Shown piece after piece: positions 28,878-38,546 of a stretch of 64,000 bases of DNA. Within the stretch, counting starts at the first letter, position 1, and every line of letters begins with the position of its first letter. The translations under genes were made by a program, and so were the position numbers. Where the stretch lies: NCBI RefSeq assembly GCF_037198315.1, contig NZ_CP144913.1, forward strand, positions 2,046,001 through 2,110,000. Direction: 5' to 3'. Source of the DNA: Janibacter sp. A1S7. Its GTDB lineage: Bacteria > Actinomycetota > Actinomycetes > Actinomycetales > Dermatophilaceae. Below the pieces are notes generated by a model that saw nothing but the letters and a program-made list of their open reading frames with translations, had not been told where the DNA came from and searched no databases.

Positions 28878-30593
28878 TCAGCGCTTGCGTCGCGTGACCG
28901 AGTCGACGAGGTCCTTGACGTCCTCGCGCACCTCACGCTTGAGCGAGACGCGGAAGCGGCGCCGTCGTCCGTGCACGATCTCTCCGTACTCGGCGGTCAG
29001 CTCCTTCGCCGTGGCGAAGGCCATGAGGATCATCACGATGCTGAAGGGTGCAGCGACGAGGATGGCCATGGTCTGCAGGGCGGACAGTCCCGTCCCCCCG
29101 GCCCCGCCGACGAGGACGAGGGCGGCCGCGACGGCCCCCTCGAGGGTGGCCCACATGACACGACTCCACAGCGGCGGGTTGGCCATGCCACCGGAGGCGA
29201 TCATGTCCACGACGAAGGACCCGGAGTCCGAGCTGGTGACGAAGAAGATGACCACGAGGATGATGGCCACGATGCTCAGCAGGGTCGAGGCGGGCAGGCC
29301 GTCGAGCATCTGGAACAGGGCCAGATCGGTCGAGACCGCCCCCTCCTCGTCGACCAGGCCGCCGTCGCCGAACATCTGGCGGTAGATGCCCGAGCCGCCG
29401 AAGATCGAGAACCAGAGCATGCCCACGACGGTCGGGACGAGCAGGACACCGGTGATGAACTCCCGGACGGTGCGGCCGCGGGAGATGCGGGCGATGAAGA
29501 CCCCGACGAAGGGGGACCAGCTGATCCACCAGCCCCAGTAGAACGTCGTCCACCCGGACAGCCAGGACTTGCCGTCCTCGCCGGCGAAGGCGAAGGTCCG
29601 GAAGCTCAGGGACAGGAAGTTCTGCAGGTAGGAGCCGATCTGCTGCACGAAGTCGCTGAGGAGGAAGAAGGTCGGGCCCAGGAGCAGGACCACGAGCATG
29701 AGCAGGCCCGCGAGGGTCATGTTGGCGTTGGACAGGAAGCGGATGCCCTTGTCGACGCCGCTGGCCACCGACACGACCGCCACTGCCGTGATGGCGACGA
29801 TCAGGATCACCAGCAGCGTGGTCGAGACCGTGCCCGTCTCGGGGTCGACGCCCGCGACCCCCAGGTGGCCCAGGCCGGCACCGACCTGCGAGACCCCCAG
29901 GCCGAGTGAGGTGGCCACACCGAAGAGGGTGCCGATGATGGCCAGGACGTCCACGGCGTCACCGAGGACTCCCTTGACCCGGTCGCCGAAGATCGGCTCG
30001 AGCGCCCACCGGATCGAGACCGGACGCCCCTTGCGGTGCACGGCGTAGGCCACCGAGAGGCCGACGACGACGTAGATCGCCCAGGCGTGCAGACCCCAGT
30101 GCAGGAAGGTCGTGTCCAGTGCCTCCCGCGCACGGGCCGCATCGCCAGAGGCGCCTCCCGGCGGCGGGTTGACATAGTGGTTGAGCGGCTCGGCCACTCC
30201 CCAGAAGACGAGCCCGATGCCCATGCCGGCAGCGAAGAGCATCGCGAACCACGACGGCAAGGAGTACTCCGGGTCCTCGTCCTTGTTCCCCAGGACGATG
30301 GACCCCATGGGCGTCAGCGCCAGCCAGATCGAGTAGAAGACGAACCCGGTGACGGTCAGGACGTAGAACCAGCCGAGGTCACCGACGACGGTGTCGTTGA
30401 CCGACGACAGGATGCCGTCCAGCTGCGTCGGGAAGACCAGGGCCAACCCGACGAAGAGGACGAGCAGCACCGCTGCGGGCCAGAAGACCCGCGGGGCCGG
30501 GATCGTGGGTCCGGGCTCGGGGGCCTGCGGGAGATCGGAGTGTCCGCCTGCTGGCGGAGCCGCTTCTTCATTCACTGACGTGTGGTCGGTCAT
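28878..30593 (-). CDS. BCCT family betaine/choline/carnitine transporter
   Basis: 571 residues, 12-helix secondary carrier for compatible solutes. The substrate-path motif GMGIGLVFWGVAEPLNHY lies near residue 118, and the family tryptophan region TTFYWGWWISWSPFVGVFIARISRGRTVREF is visible as two adjacent motifs near 345. A Pro/Glu-rich cytoplasmic N-terminus (about 35 residues) and an Arg-rich C-terminus (GRRRRFRVSLKREV) could serve osmosensing, as in BetP-like proteins. Glycine betaine or choline is the likely substrate, symported with sodium or protons. Confidence 0.93.
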   Translation of the reverse strand: MTDHTSVNEEAAPPAGGHSDLPQAPEPGPTIPAPRVFWPAAVLLVLFVGLALVFPTQLDGILSSVNDTVVGDLGWFYVLTVTGFVFYSIWLALTPMGSIVLGNKDEDPEYSLPSWFAMLFAAGMGIGLVFWGVAEPLNHYVNPPPGGASGDAARAREALDTTFLHWGLHAWAIYVVVGLSVAYAVHRKGRPVSIRWALEPIFGDRVKGVLGDAVDVLAIIGTLFGVATSLGLGVSQVGAGLGHLGVAGVDPETGTVSTTLLVILIVAITAVAVVSVASGVDKGIRFLSNANMTLAGLLMLVVLLLGPTFFLLSDFVQQIGSYLQNFLSLSFRTFAFAGEDGKSWLSGWTTFYWGWWISWSPFVGVFIARISRGRTVREFITGVLLVPTVVGMLWFSIFGGSGIYRQMFGDGGLVDEEGAVSTDLALFQMLDGLPASTLLSIVAIILVVIFFVTSSDSGSFVVDMIASGGMANPPLWSRVMWATLEGAVAAALVLVGGAGGTGLSALQTMAILVAAPFSIVMILMAFATAKELTAEYGEIVHGRRRRFRVSLKREVREDVKDLVDSVTRRKR

Positions 30594-30773
30594 GACGGAT
30601 CACGGCTGCCGAAGGGGGCCGTGCTCACCTCTCAGATTGTCGCGGCGTTCTCACGGTGGTCACGGTGTGCAGCACACCATGCTGCTGGGCCGGTGCACCA
30701 ATACCAAACCGGGACTGCGCGGCGCGCAGTGACGACGCCGCGAGCGCCGCCCGTGAGCCTCGACGGCAGGGCG

Positions 30774-31706
30774 TCAGAACCCCAACCGCTGCATCTGCTT
30801 CGGGTCGCGCTGCCAGTCCTTGGCCACCTTGACGTGCAGGTCCAGGAAGACCCGCTGGCCGAGGATCTTCTCGATCCCCCGGCGGGCGGTCGTGCCGACC
30901 TCCCGCAGGCGGGAGCCGCCGCGGCCTATGATGATCGCCTTCTGGCTGTCACGCTCGACGAAGACGTGCACCCGCACGTCGAGCATCGGTGAGTCCTGCG
31001 GCCGTCCCTCGCGCGGCACGATCTCCTCGACGAGGACCGCGATGCTGTGCGGCAGCTCGTCGCGCACCCCCTCGAGCGCGGCCTCGCGCACGAGCTCGGC
31101 GATCATCCGCTCCTGCGGCTCGTCGGTCAGGGCGTCCTCGGGGTAGAGCGGCGCGGGCGAGGGTGGCAGGTACTCGGCCAGGACGCCCAGGACCTCGTCG
31201 ACCTGGTCACCGCGCACGGCCGAGCAGGGCACGATCGCCGCCCAGTCCCCGAGCTGGTCGATCGCGATGAGGTGCTCGGCCAGCCGCTGCTTGTCCACGG
31301 CATCGGCCTTGGTCGCGATGGCCACGACCGGCACCTTCTTCGCGCGCTGCAGCTCGATCAGGTCGGTGGCGATGAAGCTGTCGCCCGGGCCGATCTTCTG
31401 GTCCGCCGGCAGGCAGAAGCCGATGACGTCGACCTCGAGCAGCGTCTCGCGGACGAGGTCGTTGAGGCGCTCCCCCAGCAGGGTGCGCGGCTTGTGCAGC
31501 CCGGGGGTGTCGACGAGGATCAGCTGCTCACGGTCGTCGGGGCGCGTGACGACCCCGCGGATGATGTGCCGGGTGGTCTGGGGCTTGCTCGAGGTGATCG
31601 CGACCTTGTCCCCGACGAGGGCATTGGTCAGCGTCGACTTGCCCGCGTTGGGGCGTCCGACGAGACAGACGAAGCCTGCCTTCCACTGCGCATCGTCCAC
31701 GCTCAT
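30774..31706 (-). CDS. era: GTPase Era
   Basis: 310 residues. Small-ribosomal-subunit maturation GTPase. G1 GRPNAGKST, G3 DTPG, G4 TKAD and the C-terminal KH domain with AIIIGRGGSRLREVG are all in place. The start overlaps the stop of the corC-like gene by four bases. It is the last gene of the long co-directional block. The ~180 bases that follow, up to the BCCT gene, contain nothing I can name. Confidence 0.96.
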   Translation of the reverse strand: MSVDDAQWKAGFVCLVGRPNAGKSTLTNALVGDKVAITSSKPQTTRHIIRGVVTRPDDREQLILVDTPGLHKPRTLLGERLNDLVRETLLEVDVIGFCLPADQKIGPGDSFIATDLIELQRAKKVPVVAIATKADAVDKQRLAEHLIAIDQLGDWAAIVPCSAVRGDQVDEVLGVLAEYLPPSPAPLYPEDALTDEPQERMIAELVREAALEGVRDELPHSIAVLVEEIVPREGRPQDSPMLDVRVHVFVERDSQKAIIIGRGGSRLREVGTTARRGIEKILGQRVFLDLHVKVAKDWQRDPKQMQRLGF

Positions 31707-32989
31707 GCCCCGATCTCCTGGTCCGTCATCGCGTCCGACGACGCGACGCGTTCGACGATGACCGTCGCGACCCGGTGTCGTCGTCCGGACATCTTCTCAG
31801 CCGTCAGCGACAACCCTGCCACCTCGCAGTGCGCGCCGCTGATCGGCACCCGGCCGGTGACCTTGCCGAGCAGCCCCGCGACGGTGTCGACCTCCTCGTC
31901 CTCGAGGTCCACGTCGTAGAGCTCGGCCAGGTCGTCCACGCCGAAGGCGGCCGGGACGCGATGGCGACCGTCCCCGAGGTCCTCCACGCCGGGGCCCTCG
32001 CGGTCGTACTCGTCGGCGATCTCGCCGACGATCTCCTCGAGGATGTCCTCGATCGTCACCAGGCCCGCTGTCCCCCCGTACTCGTCGACGACGATCGCGG
32101 CGTGCGTCTGGTCGACCTGCATCTCGCGCAGCAGCTGGTCGACCGGCTTGCTCTCGGGGACGAAGGGTGCCGGCCGCATGAACGTCGAGACCGGCTTGTC
32201 CGCGGCGCCCTCGTCGGCCAGCAGGGAGCGCACGACGTCCTTGAGGTAGACCAGCCCGACGATGTCGTCGCTGGACTCGCCGACGACCGGCACCCGGGAG
32301 AACCCGGACCGGATGAAGAGGTTGAGTCCCTTGCGCGCCGGCTTGTCGGACTCGATGGTGATCATGTCGGTGCGCGGGACCATCACCTCGTGCGCGAGCG
32401 TGTCACCGAGCTCGAAGACCGAGTGGAGCATGTCGCGCTCCTCGTCCTCGATGAGCGCGTTCTCCCCCGCGAGGTCGAGCAGGTCGCGCAGCTCGGCCTC
32501 CGAGCGGAATGGCCCGTCCCGGTAGCCGCCTCCGGGCGTGAACGCGTTGCTGAGGGTCACCAGCAACCGGGCGAAGGGCCCGAGGATGCGGCGCAGCCAG
32601 ATGACGAAGGGGGCCGTGGCCAGGGCGATCGTGGTGCTGTGCTGCTGGCCCAGGGTGCGTGGCGAGACGCCGACGAGCATGAAGGTGACCACGGCCATGA
32701 TGGCCACGGAGATGATCAGTGCCAGCCAGGTGCGCTCGACCTGCTCGACGACGACGAGCGCGATGAGCACGGCGGCTGCGGCCTCGGCGATGGCCCGCAG
32801 GAACGCGATGACGGAGATCGGACCTGCGCTCTCGGCGAGGATGGCGCGCAACTCCCTGGCCCCGCGCCGCCCCTCGCTCTCGGCGTCCTCGGCGGCGACG
32901 CGAGAGGCGGAACCGATGGCCGCATCGATGAGCGTGAGCGCGAAGGCGACGATGATCGAGACGACGGCACCGACGATGAAGCCGGTCAC
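31703..32989 (-). CDS. CorC/HlyC-type membrane protein with CBS pair
   Basis: 428 residues. N-terminal DUF21/CNNM transmembrane domain (about 1-180), a CBS-domain pair starting near HEVMVPRTDMITIE, and the C-terminal CorC_HlyC domain from about 345. Members act in magnesium or cobalt efflux and resistance; old names call them hemolysins. The GTG start overlaps the ybeY stop (GTGA). The ybeY-corC-era order is conserved in many bacteria. Confidence 0.92.
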   Translation of the reverse strand: MTGFIVGAVVSIIVAFALTLIDAAIGSASRVAAEDAESEGRRGARELRAILAESAGPISVIAFLRAIAEAAAAVLIALVVVEQVERTWLALIISVAIMAVVTFMLVGVSPRTLGQQHSTTIALATAPFVIWLRRILGPFARLLVTLSNAFTPGGGYRDGPFRSEAELRDLLDLAGENALIEDEERDMLHSVFELGDTLAHEVMVPRTDMITIESDKPARKGLNLFIRSGFSRVPVVGESSDDIVGLVYLKDVVRSLLADEGAADKPVSTFMRPAPFVPESKPVDQLLREMQVDQTHAAIVVDEYGGTAGLVTIEDILEEIVGEIADEYDREGPGVEDLGDGRHRVPAAFGVDDLAELYDVDLEDEEVDTVAGLLGKVTGRVPISGAHCEVAGLSLTAEKMSGRRHRVATVIVERVASSDAMTDQEIGA

Positions 32990-33456
32990 CGTCCGGTCTC
33001 CCTCCCGCGTCCCGCGAGGAAGGTCAGCAGCAGCTGGCGCTGCAGCTCGAACATCTCCTTCTCCTCCTCGGCCTCGGCATGGTCGTAGCCCAGGAGGTGC
33101 AGGATGCCGTGCGTGGTCAGCAGGAGCATCTCCTCGATCGTCGCGTGACCGGCCTCGGCAGCCTGCTTGGCTGCGACGGAGGGGCACAGGACGATGTCAC
33201 CGAGGATGCCCTCGACGGGCTGCTCGCCCTCGCGCGCGGGCTCGAGCTCGTCCATCGGGAAGCTCATGACGTCGGTCGGGCCGGGCAGGTCCATCCACTG
33301 CTCGTGCAGGACGGTCATCGTGTCCTCGTCGACCATGCGGATGCACAGCTCGGCCTGCGGGTGGACCCGCATCTCACCGAGGACGTAGCGGGAGATGTCG
33401 ACGAACTCGCGTTCCGCGACCTCGTGGTCGGTCTCGTTGAGGACCTCGATGCTCAC
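32986..33456 (-). CDS. ybeY: Endoribonuclease YbeY (rRNA maturation factor)
   Basis: 156 residues. Metal-binding motif HGILHLLGYDH (about residue 114) with the three zinc histidines, and the earlier DVMSFPMDE block. It acts in 16S rRNA 3'-end maturation and ribosome quality control. The GTG start overlaps the phoH stop (GTGA). Confidence 0.96.
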   Translation of the reverse strand: MSIEVLNETDHEVAEREFVDISRYVLGEMRVHPQAELCIRMVDEDTMTVLHEQWMDLPGPTDVMSFPMDELEPAREGEQPVEGILGDIVLCPSVAAKQAAEAGHATIEEMLLLTTHGILHLLGYDHAEAEEEKEMFELQRQLLLTFLAGRGRETGR

Positions 33457-34502
33457 TGCTGCTGACCCTTCGTCGCGTCGTACCGGTCGTAGGCATTGAC
33501 GATCTCCCCGACGAGGCGGTGCCGCACGACGTCCGTGGCGTCCAGGTGGGCGAAGTCGACCCCGTCGATGTCGGTCAGGATGCGCTGGACGACCTTCAGG
33601 CCGGACTGGACCCCGCCCGGCAGATCGACCTGGCTGGTGTCACCGGTGACGACCATCTTGGAGCCGAAGCCCAAGCGCGTGAGGAACATCTTCATCTGCT
33701 CGGGTGAGGTGTTCTGCGCCTCGTCGAGGATGATGAAGGAGTCGTTCAGCGTGCGCCCGCGCATGAAGGCCAGCGGGGCGACCTCGATGGTCCCGGCGGC
33801 CATCAGGCGCGGGATCGACTCCGGGTCGAGCATGTCGTGCAGGGCGTCGTAGAGCGGACGCAGGTAGGGGTCGATCTTGTCGCCCAGCGTGCCGGGCAGG
33901 AAGCCGAGCTTCTCCCCCGCCTCCACGGCCGGTCGGGTGAGGATGATCCGCTGAACCTGCTTGGCCTGCAGGGCGGCGACCGCCTTGGCCATCGCCAGGT
34001 ACGTCTTGCCGGTACCGGCCGGCCCGATCCCGAAGATCACCGTGTGGTCCTCGATGGCATCGACGTAGTGCTTCTGTCCCAGCGTCTTGGGACGGATGGT
34101 GCGGCCGCGGCTGGAGACGATGTTGGTCGTCAGCACGTCGGCGGGGCGCTCTCGGAACTGTCCGCGCAGCATGGTGATCGAGCGCTCGACGGCGTCCCGG
34201 TTCAAGGGCTGCCCGGCCTCGATGATCTCCATCAGCTCGTCGAGCAGACGGTCGATGACCTCGAGGTCGTGCCGGGGGCCGTGCAGACGGAACTCGTTGC
34301 CACGCACGAGGATCTCCGCCTTGGGGAAGGCGCGTTCCATCGTCCGCAGCAGCTCGTCGGTGGGCCCCAGGAGGTTGACCATGGGCACGTTGTCGGGCAG
34401 GACGATCGTCTGCTGCACCGTCCGGGTGTCGGAGTCGTCACGTCGCGGGTCGTCTGAGATCGAGTCGAGGGCGCGCAGGTCGGGTTGGTCTGGTCGAGGC
34501 AT
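33453..34502 (-). CDS. phoH: PhoH family ATPase
   Basis: 349 residues. An N-terminal RNA-binding-like region (about 25-110) precedes the P-loop domain: GIGPAGTGKTYLAMAKAVAAL (Walker A) and FIILDEAQNTSPEQMKMFL (Walker B), then VVTGDTSQVDLP. This is the PhoH/YbeZ type that partners YbeY in RNA metabolism. Start: ATG 34502, with a TAGACT -10 box ten bases upstream. A GTG at 34511 is only one base from that box and less likely. Confidence 0.95.
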   Translation of the reverse strand: MPRPDQPDLRALDSISDDPRRDDSDTRTVQQTIVLPDNVPMVNLLGPTDELLRTMERAFPKAEILVRGNEFRLHGPRHDLEVIDRLLDELMEIIEAGQPLNRDAVERSITMLRGQFRERPADVLTTNIVSSRGRTIRPKTLGQKHYVDAIEDHTVIFGIGPAGTGKTYLAMAKAVAALQAKQVQRIILTRPAVEAGEKLGFLPGTLGDKIDPYLRPLYDALHDMLDPESIPRLMAAGTIEVAPLAFMRGRTLNDSFIILDEAQNTSPEQMKMFLTRLGFGSKMVVTGDTSQVDLPGGVQSGLKVVQRILTDIDGVDFAHLDATDVVRHRLVGEIVNAYDRYDATKGQQQ

Positions 34503-34512
34503 CGTGCGCACC

Positions 34513-34518
34513 AGTCTA
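34513..34518 (-). promoter_or_regulatory. -10 box upstream of phoH
   Basis: TAGACT on the minus strand, ten bases before ATG 34502. It suggests the phoH-ybeY-corC-era unit can be transcribed separately from hrcA-dnaJ-rsmE. Confidence 0.45.
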
Positions 34519-34565
34519 CGTGGGGTGGCGGGTGCGTCACGAGTTGCGCCGGGTTCGCTGCGGCC

Positions 34566-35375
34566 TCAGTCACCGTCCGCGCGGACACCGATGACGGGAT
34601 CGGTCAGGGCCCGGTCGAGCGCCGTGACCGGGTCCCGCCCGGCCGCGCGCAGCGTGGTCTCGCGAGAGAGGGCCCGGGACGCCATGCCGTCGGCGCGATA
34701 GCCCCGGGCCACCATCGCCGACTCCATGGCCACGAGCACGGCCACGGGGTCCGGGACCGCAATCTGCCACCAGCCGAAGGGCCCGTCCTCGGCAACCGGT
34801 CGGTGGCGCAGGACGTCGTTCACCCCGCCCGGGTCCTCCGGCCCACCTGCTCCGCGGACCGACCCGTTGACGACGACTGCCGGCGGCCGGATCGCCCGTT
34901 GCACCCAGGCGGTGACCGGTCGGGTGGCCGTCGCCGTGCTCGGGGCGATGAAGGTCCGGCCGGGGTCGATGCTCGCCCACGGGACGACCGAGGCCGGTGC
35001 ATCGGCAGTGGCCCGCAACACGAGCCCACCGCTGTGCACGTCGTACCGGCGACGGCGCGCGGCCAGCCGCACGAGGAGCAGCGCGACCAGGACGAGCGCT
35101 GCGGCGCCGACGAAGATCACGAACACGTCACGCGGGAGGTCATCCCCAGGTCCGGTCATCGCCCGCAGGAGGCCGAACGCCAACCCCAGGTCCAGGGCGA
35201 GCAGCGCCCCCTTCGTCCACAGCCGCACGTGGACACCACCGCGGAAGCAGGCCACCCGCGGCCCCATGTCCCGCGGCGTGGCCGTGGCCCAGGACCCGAG
35301 CTCCGCGTGGTCCCGGTCGGTGCCACCGTGCCACTCGAAGAATCGGTTCGTCACGTCGTGACTCCTGACGGTCAT
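34566..35375 (-). CDS. Hypothetical membrane protein
   Basis: 269 residues. After a soluble N-terminus of about 60 residues (MTVRSHDVTNRFFEWHGG), two hydrophobic segments (about 65-83 and 93-113) anchor the protein. A cytoplasmic domain of about 150 residues follows, including GGLVLRATADAPASVVPWASI, and looks PH-like. I do not recognise a named family. It lies 43 bases after rsmE and 63 bases before phoH, on the same strand. The ATG at 35375 is the first start that does not overlap rsmE. Confidence 0.6.
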   Translation of the reverse strand: MTVRSHDVTNRFFEWHGGTDRDHAELGSWATATPRDMGPRVACFRGGVHVRLWTKGALLALDLGLAFGLLRAMTGPGDDLPRDVFVIFVGAAALVLVALLLVRLAARRRRYDVHSGGLVLRATADAPASVVPWASIDPGRTFIAPSTATATRPVTAWVQRAIRPPAVVVNGSVRGAGGPEDPGGVNDVLRHRPVAEDGPFGWWQIAVPDPVAVLVAMESAMVARGYRADGMASRALSRETTLRAAGRDPVTALDRALTDPVIGVRADGD

Positions 35376-35418
35376 CGAGTGCACTGCTCCAATCGCTGCG
35401 ACGGTGCTTCCCGAGACC

Positions 35419-36183
35419 CTAGCGATGTCCGCCCGCTGACCTCCAGCGGGTACGGGTGCTGATGGCGGCAATCGCCGCCGGGCCCGCGGTGGACGCCCGC
35501 AGGATCTGCGGCCCGAGGCGGACCGCGCGCGCACCGGCGGCCACCAGCAGGTCTCTCTCGTCGGGTGAGATGCCCCCTTCGGGCCCCACGACGAGGAGGA
35601 TCTCCCCGGTCTCGGGCAGGTCGACGCCGGCCAGTGCCGTCGTCGCGTCCTCGTGCAGGACGAAGGGGGTGGTCCCCGTCCTGCGGCACGTCTCGGCGAG
35701 CGTGGCGGTGGTGACGAGCTCGCCGAGGTCGGGCCACCGCCCACGTCGGGACTGCTTGGCCGCACGCTCGATCACGTTGGCCCACTTGCGCCGGCCCTTG
35801 TCGACCTTGGGGCCCTTCCACCGCACGATCGAGCGGTCCGCCTGCCACGGGATCACGCCGTCGACACCGAGCTCGGTGGCCGCCTCGACGGCATCCTCGT
35901 CGCGTCCGTCCTTGGCCAACGCCTGGACGAGCGTGAGACGCAGGGACGGTGCCGGCTCGTCCGCCCGTCCGGTCACGCGCAACGAGACGAGGTCGCTGGC
36001 CACCGACGCGGCGACGGTCCGCACACGCGCGCCTGCACGATCGGCGACGAGGACCTCCTCACCGGTCTGCAGCCGCACCACCGTCGCGGCGTGGTGCGCC
36101 TCGGAGCCGGTCAGCGCGACGTCGTCGTCGACTCCGAGGCCGTCGAGGACGCCGGGGTCGACGAGGAACAGTGGTGCGGTCAC
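35419..36183 (-). CDS. rsmE: 16S rRNA m3U1498 methyltransferase
   Basis: 254 residues. N-terminal PUA-like domain (LTGSEAHHAATVVRLQTGEEV) and C-terminal SPOUT knot with VVGPEGGISPDE and RLGPQILRASTAGPAA, the S-adenosylmethionine-binding loops. It methylates U1498 in the decoding site. GTG start 12 bases after the dnaJ stop, the usual dnaJ-rsmE order in actinobacteria. Confidence 0.96.
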   Translation of the reverse strand: MTAPLFLVDPGVLDGLGVDDDVALTGSEAHHAATVVRLQTGEEVLVADRAGARVRTVAASVASDLVSLRVTGRADEPAPSLRLTLVQALAKDGRDEDAVEAATELGVDGVIPWQADRSIVRWKGPKVDKGRRKWANVIERAAKQSRRGRWPDLGELVTTATLAETCRRTGTTPFVLHEDATTALAGVDLPETGEILLVVGPEGGISPDERDLLVAAGARAVRLGPQILRASTAGPAAIAAISTRTRWRSAGGHR

Positions 36184-36195
36184 CGGATCGACGCG

Positions 36196-37314
36196 TCAGC
36201 GCTTGAAGGCGTGGCGCAGACGACCGACGAAACCGGCGTCGATGTCGTCGAGGTCGCCGTCGGGCTGCTCCTCGTCGCGGACGCTGGCGAGGTCGCGCAG
36301 CAGCTGCTCCTGCTCCCCGTCCAGACGGGTCGGAGTACGCACGTCCATGTGGATGATCAGGTCGCCGCGGCCCTCGTGGCGCAGGTGCGTCACGCCCAGA
36401 CCGGGCAGGACGATCGTGTCGCCGGGTTGGGTGCCCCGCTTGATGGAGATCTCCTGCTCCCCGTCCAGCGTCATGAAGCTCATGTCGACACCGAGCGCGG
36501 CCGCTGTCATCGGCACCGGCACGGATGCGTGCAGGTCGTCACCCCGACGAGTGAAGGTGTCGTGCTCGGCGACCCGCAGCTCGACGTAGAGGTCGCCGGC
36601 CGGTCCGCCACCGGGTCCGACCTCCCCTTCGCCGGAGAGGTGGATGCGGGTGCCGGAATCGACGCCGGCGGGGATCTTGACCGTCATCGTGCGCCGGGTG
36701 CGTACCCGGCCCTGGCCGGAGCACTCGTGGCACGGGTTGGGGATGACTTCGCCGAAGCCCTGGCAGGTCGGGCACGGACGGCTGGTCATCACCTGCCCCA
36801 GGAAGGAGCGCTGCACCTGCTGGATCTCACCACGACCGGCGCAGGTGTCACAGGTGCGGCGGCCGGTGCCCGGCTGCGCGCCGTCGCCGTCGCACACCGA
36901 GCACGCGGTGGCGGTGTCGATGACCAGGTCCTCCTGACCGCCGAAGACGGCGGTCGCCAGGTCGACCTCGAGCCCGACCAGGCCGTCCTGCCCGCGCGAA
37001 CGGCGCGAGCGCGGCCCCCGGCCGCCGCCCGACTGGGCGCCGAAGAACTGCTCCATGATGTCGCTGAAGCTGAAGCCCGCGCCGAAGCCGTCGTGCGCCC
37101 CGCCGTACGGGTCGCCGCCCATGTCGTACTGGCGACGCCTCGTCTCGTCGGAGAGCACGTCGTAGGCCTGCGAGACGCGCTTGAACTTCTCCTCGGCGTC
37201 CTCACCGGGGTTCACGTCCGGGTGCAGGGTACGGGCGAGCTTGCGGTAGGCCCGCTTGATCTCCTCGGGGCTGGCCTCTCGGCTGACGCCGAGGTCCTCG
37301 TAGTAGTCGTTCAC
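36196..37314 (-). CDS. dnaJ: Chaperone DnaJ
   Basis: 372 residues. J domain with [21 protein letters not shown] and the HPD motif (about 33-35), a Gly-rich linker, the zinc domain with four CxxCxGxG-type repeats ([32 protein letters not shown]), and C-terminal substrate-binding domains. Being the copy next to hrcA and away from dnaK, it is the DnaJ2-type paralogue. GTG start; 54 bases after hrcA. Confidence 0.95.
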   Translation of the reverse strand: MNDYYEDLGVSREASPEEIKRAYRKLARTLHPDVNPGEDAEEKFKRVSQAYDVLSDETRRRQYDMGGDPYGGAHDGFGAGFSFSDIMEQFFGAQSGGGRGPRSRRSRGQDGLVGLEVDLATAVFGGQEDLVIDTATACSVCDGDGAQPGTGRRTCDTCAGRGEIQQVQRSFLGQVMTSRPCPTCQGFGEVIPNPCHECSGQGRVRTRRTMTVKIPAGVDSGTRIHLSGEGEVGPGGGPAGDLYVELRVAEHDTFTRRGDDLHASVPVPMTAAALGVDMSFMTLDGEQEISIKRGTQPGDTIVLPGLGVTHLRHEGRGDLIIHMDVRTPTRLDGEQEQLLRDLASVRDEEQPDGDLDDIDAGFVGRLRHAFKR

Positions 37315-37368
37315 GCGTTGACGTCCTCGTAGGTCGTGGGTCTGTCTGGTTGATGCGGACGGGAGCCG

Positions 37369-38403
37369 TCAGGCGTCCATGATCCGCGAGAGGTAGGTGG
37401 CGACGGCACGCACCTGTGCCATCGTCGCCGGGTAGTCCATGCGAGTGGGGCCGAGCACACCGACGGTCCCGACCTGCTCGTCACCCGAGCCGTAGCCCGA
37501 GGTGACCAACGAGGTCGTGTGCAGGCCGCTCACGGGGTTCTCCGAGCCGATGCGCACGGCGACACCCGCCTCGTCCTGGTCGGCCTCGACACCCAGGAGC
37601 TTCAGCAGCACGACGTGCTGCTCCAGTGCATCGAGGATGGGTTCCAGCGTCATCGGGAAGTCGCCGGGGCTGCGAGCGAGGTTGGCCGTCCCCGCGAGTG
37701 CGATCTTGGTCTCCCGCTCGTCGGCGAGCGCGTCGGCGAGCGCAGCCAATACCCCGGCGGTGAGAGCGTCCTCGGTGCCGGTGTCCTCGGAGTGCAGCGT
37801 GCCGAGGGCATCGAGCGCCTCGGCTAGGCGCCGGTCACGGGTCGCGGCGTTGACCCGGGAACGTGCCCGGGCCAGCGACTCGAGGCCGGGGCCGTCGGTG
37901 TAGTCGACGCCCGTGGGTACGACCCGCTGCTCGACCCGGCCGGTCCCCATGATGACGACCACCATGAGGCGGGTGTCGCTCATCGCCACCAGCTCGATGT
38001 GCTTGACGATGCTCCTGGTCAGCGACGGATACTGCACGACGGCGACCTGGCGGGTCAGCGTCGACAGGAGTCGCACGGTGCGGTCCAGGACGGCATCGAG
38101 CTCGTCGGCGCCCTCGAGGTAGTCGGTGATGGCGGCCCGCTCCCCCCGGGACATCGGCCGGATGGCCTGCAACCGGTCGACGAAGAGGCGGTACCCGGCA
38201 TCCGTGGGGATCCGGCCGGCGGACGTGTGCGGGGCGACGATGAGGCCCTCGTCCTCGAGCGCGGCCATGTCGTTGCGCACGGTCGCGGCAGAGACGTTGA
38301 GCCGGTGCCGGTCCAGCAGCGCCCGCGAGCCCACGGGCTCCGACGTCTGGACGTAGTCCTCCACGATGGCGCTGAGTACCGCCATCCGACGCTCGTCACT
38401 CAT
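37369..38403 (-). CDS. hrcA: Heat-inducible transcription repressor HrcA
   Basis: 344 residues. Winged-helix N-terminus (DERRMAVLSAIVEDYVQTSEPVGSRAL) followed by the GAF-like and dimerisation domains. It binds CIRCE operators and is kept active by GroEL. The CIRCE element at 38438-38466, 35 bases before the ATG, predicts autoregulation of hrcA and the genes behind it. Confidence 0.95.
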   Translation of the reverse strand: MSDERRMAVLSAIVEDYVQTSEPVGSRALLDRHRLNVSAATVRNDMAALEDEGLIVAPHTSAGRIPTDAGYRLFVDRLQAIRPMSRGERAAITDYLEGADELDAVLDRTVRLLSTLTRQVAVVQYPSLTRSIVKHIELVAMSDTRLMVVVIMGTGRVEQRVVPTGVDYTDGPGLESLARARSRVNAATRDRRLAEALDALGTLHSEDTGTEDALTAGVLAALADALADERETKIALAGTANLARSPGDFPMTLEPILDALEQHVVLLKLLGVEADQDEAGVAVRIGSENPVSGLHTTSLVTSGYGSGDEQVGTVGVLGPTRMDYPATMAQVRAVATYLSRIMDA

Positions 38404-38437
38404 GGAGTCCTCCTTCCGACATCACCGACCGCACCGC

Positions 38438-38466
38438 CTTGGCACTCGGTCCACCTGAGTGCCAAG
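38438..38466. promoter_or_regulatory. CIRCE operator
   Basis: CTTGGCACTC, nine bases, GAGTGCCAAG: a perfect inverted repeat that matches CIRCE (TTAGCACTC-N9-GAGTGCTAA) except for the G:C exchange near each end. It abuts the -10 box TAGACT (38470-38465) of the hrcA promoter, so bound HrcA would block transcription start. Confidence 0.93.
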
Positions 38467-38470
38467 TCTA
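38465..38470 (-). promoter_or_regulatory. -10 box of the hrcA operon
   Basis: TAGACT overlaps the outer edge of the CIRCE element by two bases. Confidence 0.6.
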
Positions 38471-38533
38471 CGACCGACCGGTGCATTCCCCGGAATCCGG
38501 CGTGCCCTGCCGTCCGGAACGCCTCGCCCGGCC

Positions 38534-38539
38534 TAGCGT
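38534..38539 (+). promoter_or_regulatory. -10 box of the DUF3097 gene (leaderless pattern)
   Basis: TAGCGT, seven bases before the GTG at 38547. Confidence 0.45.
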
Positions 38540-38546
38540 CGGCCTC

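Noticed and set aside
30594..30773. Terminator or regulatory element between era and the BCCT gene
   Set aside because: Only short imperfect GTGTGCAGCACAC-like symmetry is visible, with no stable stem at a useful position.
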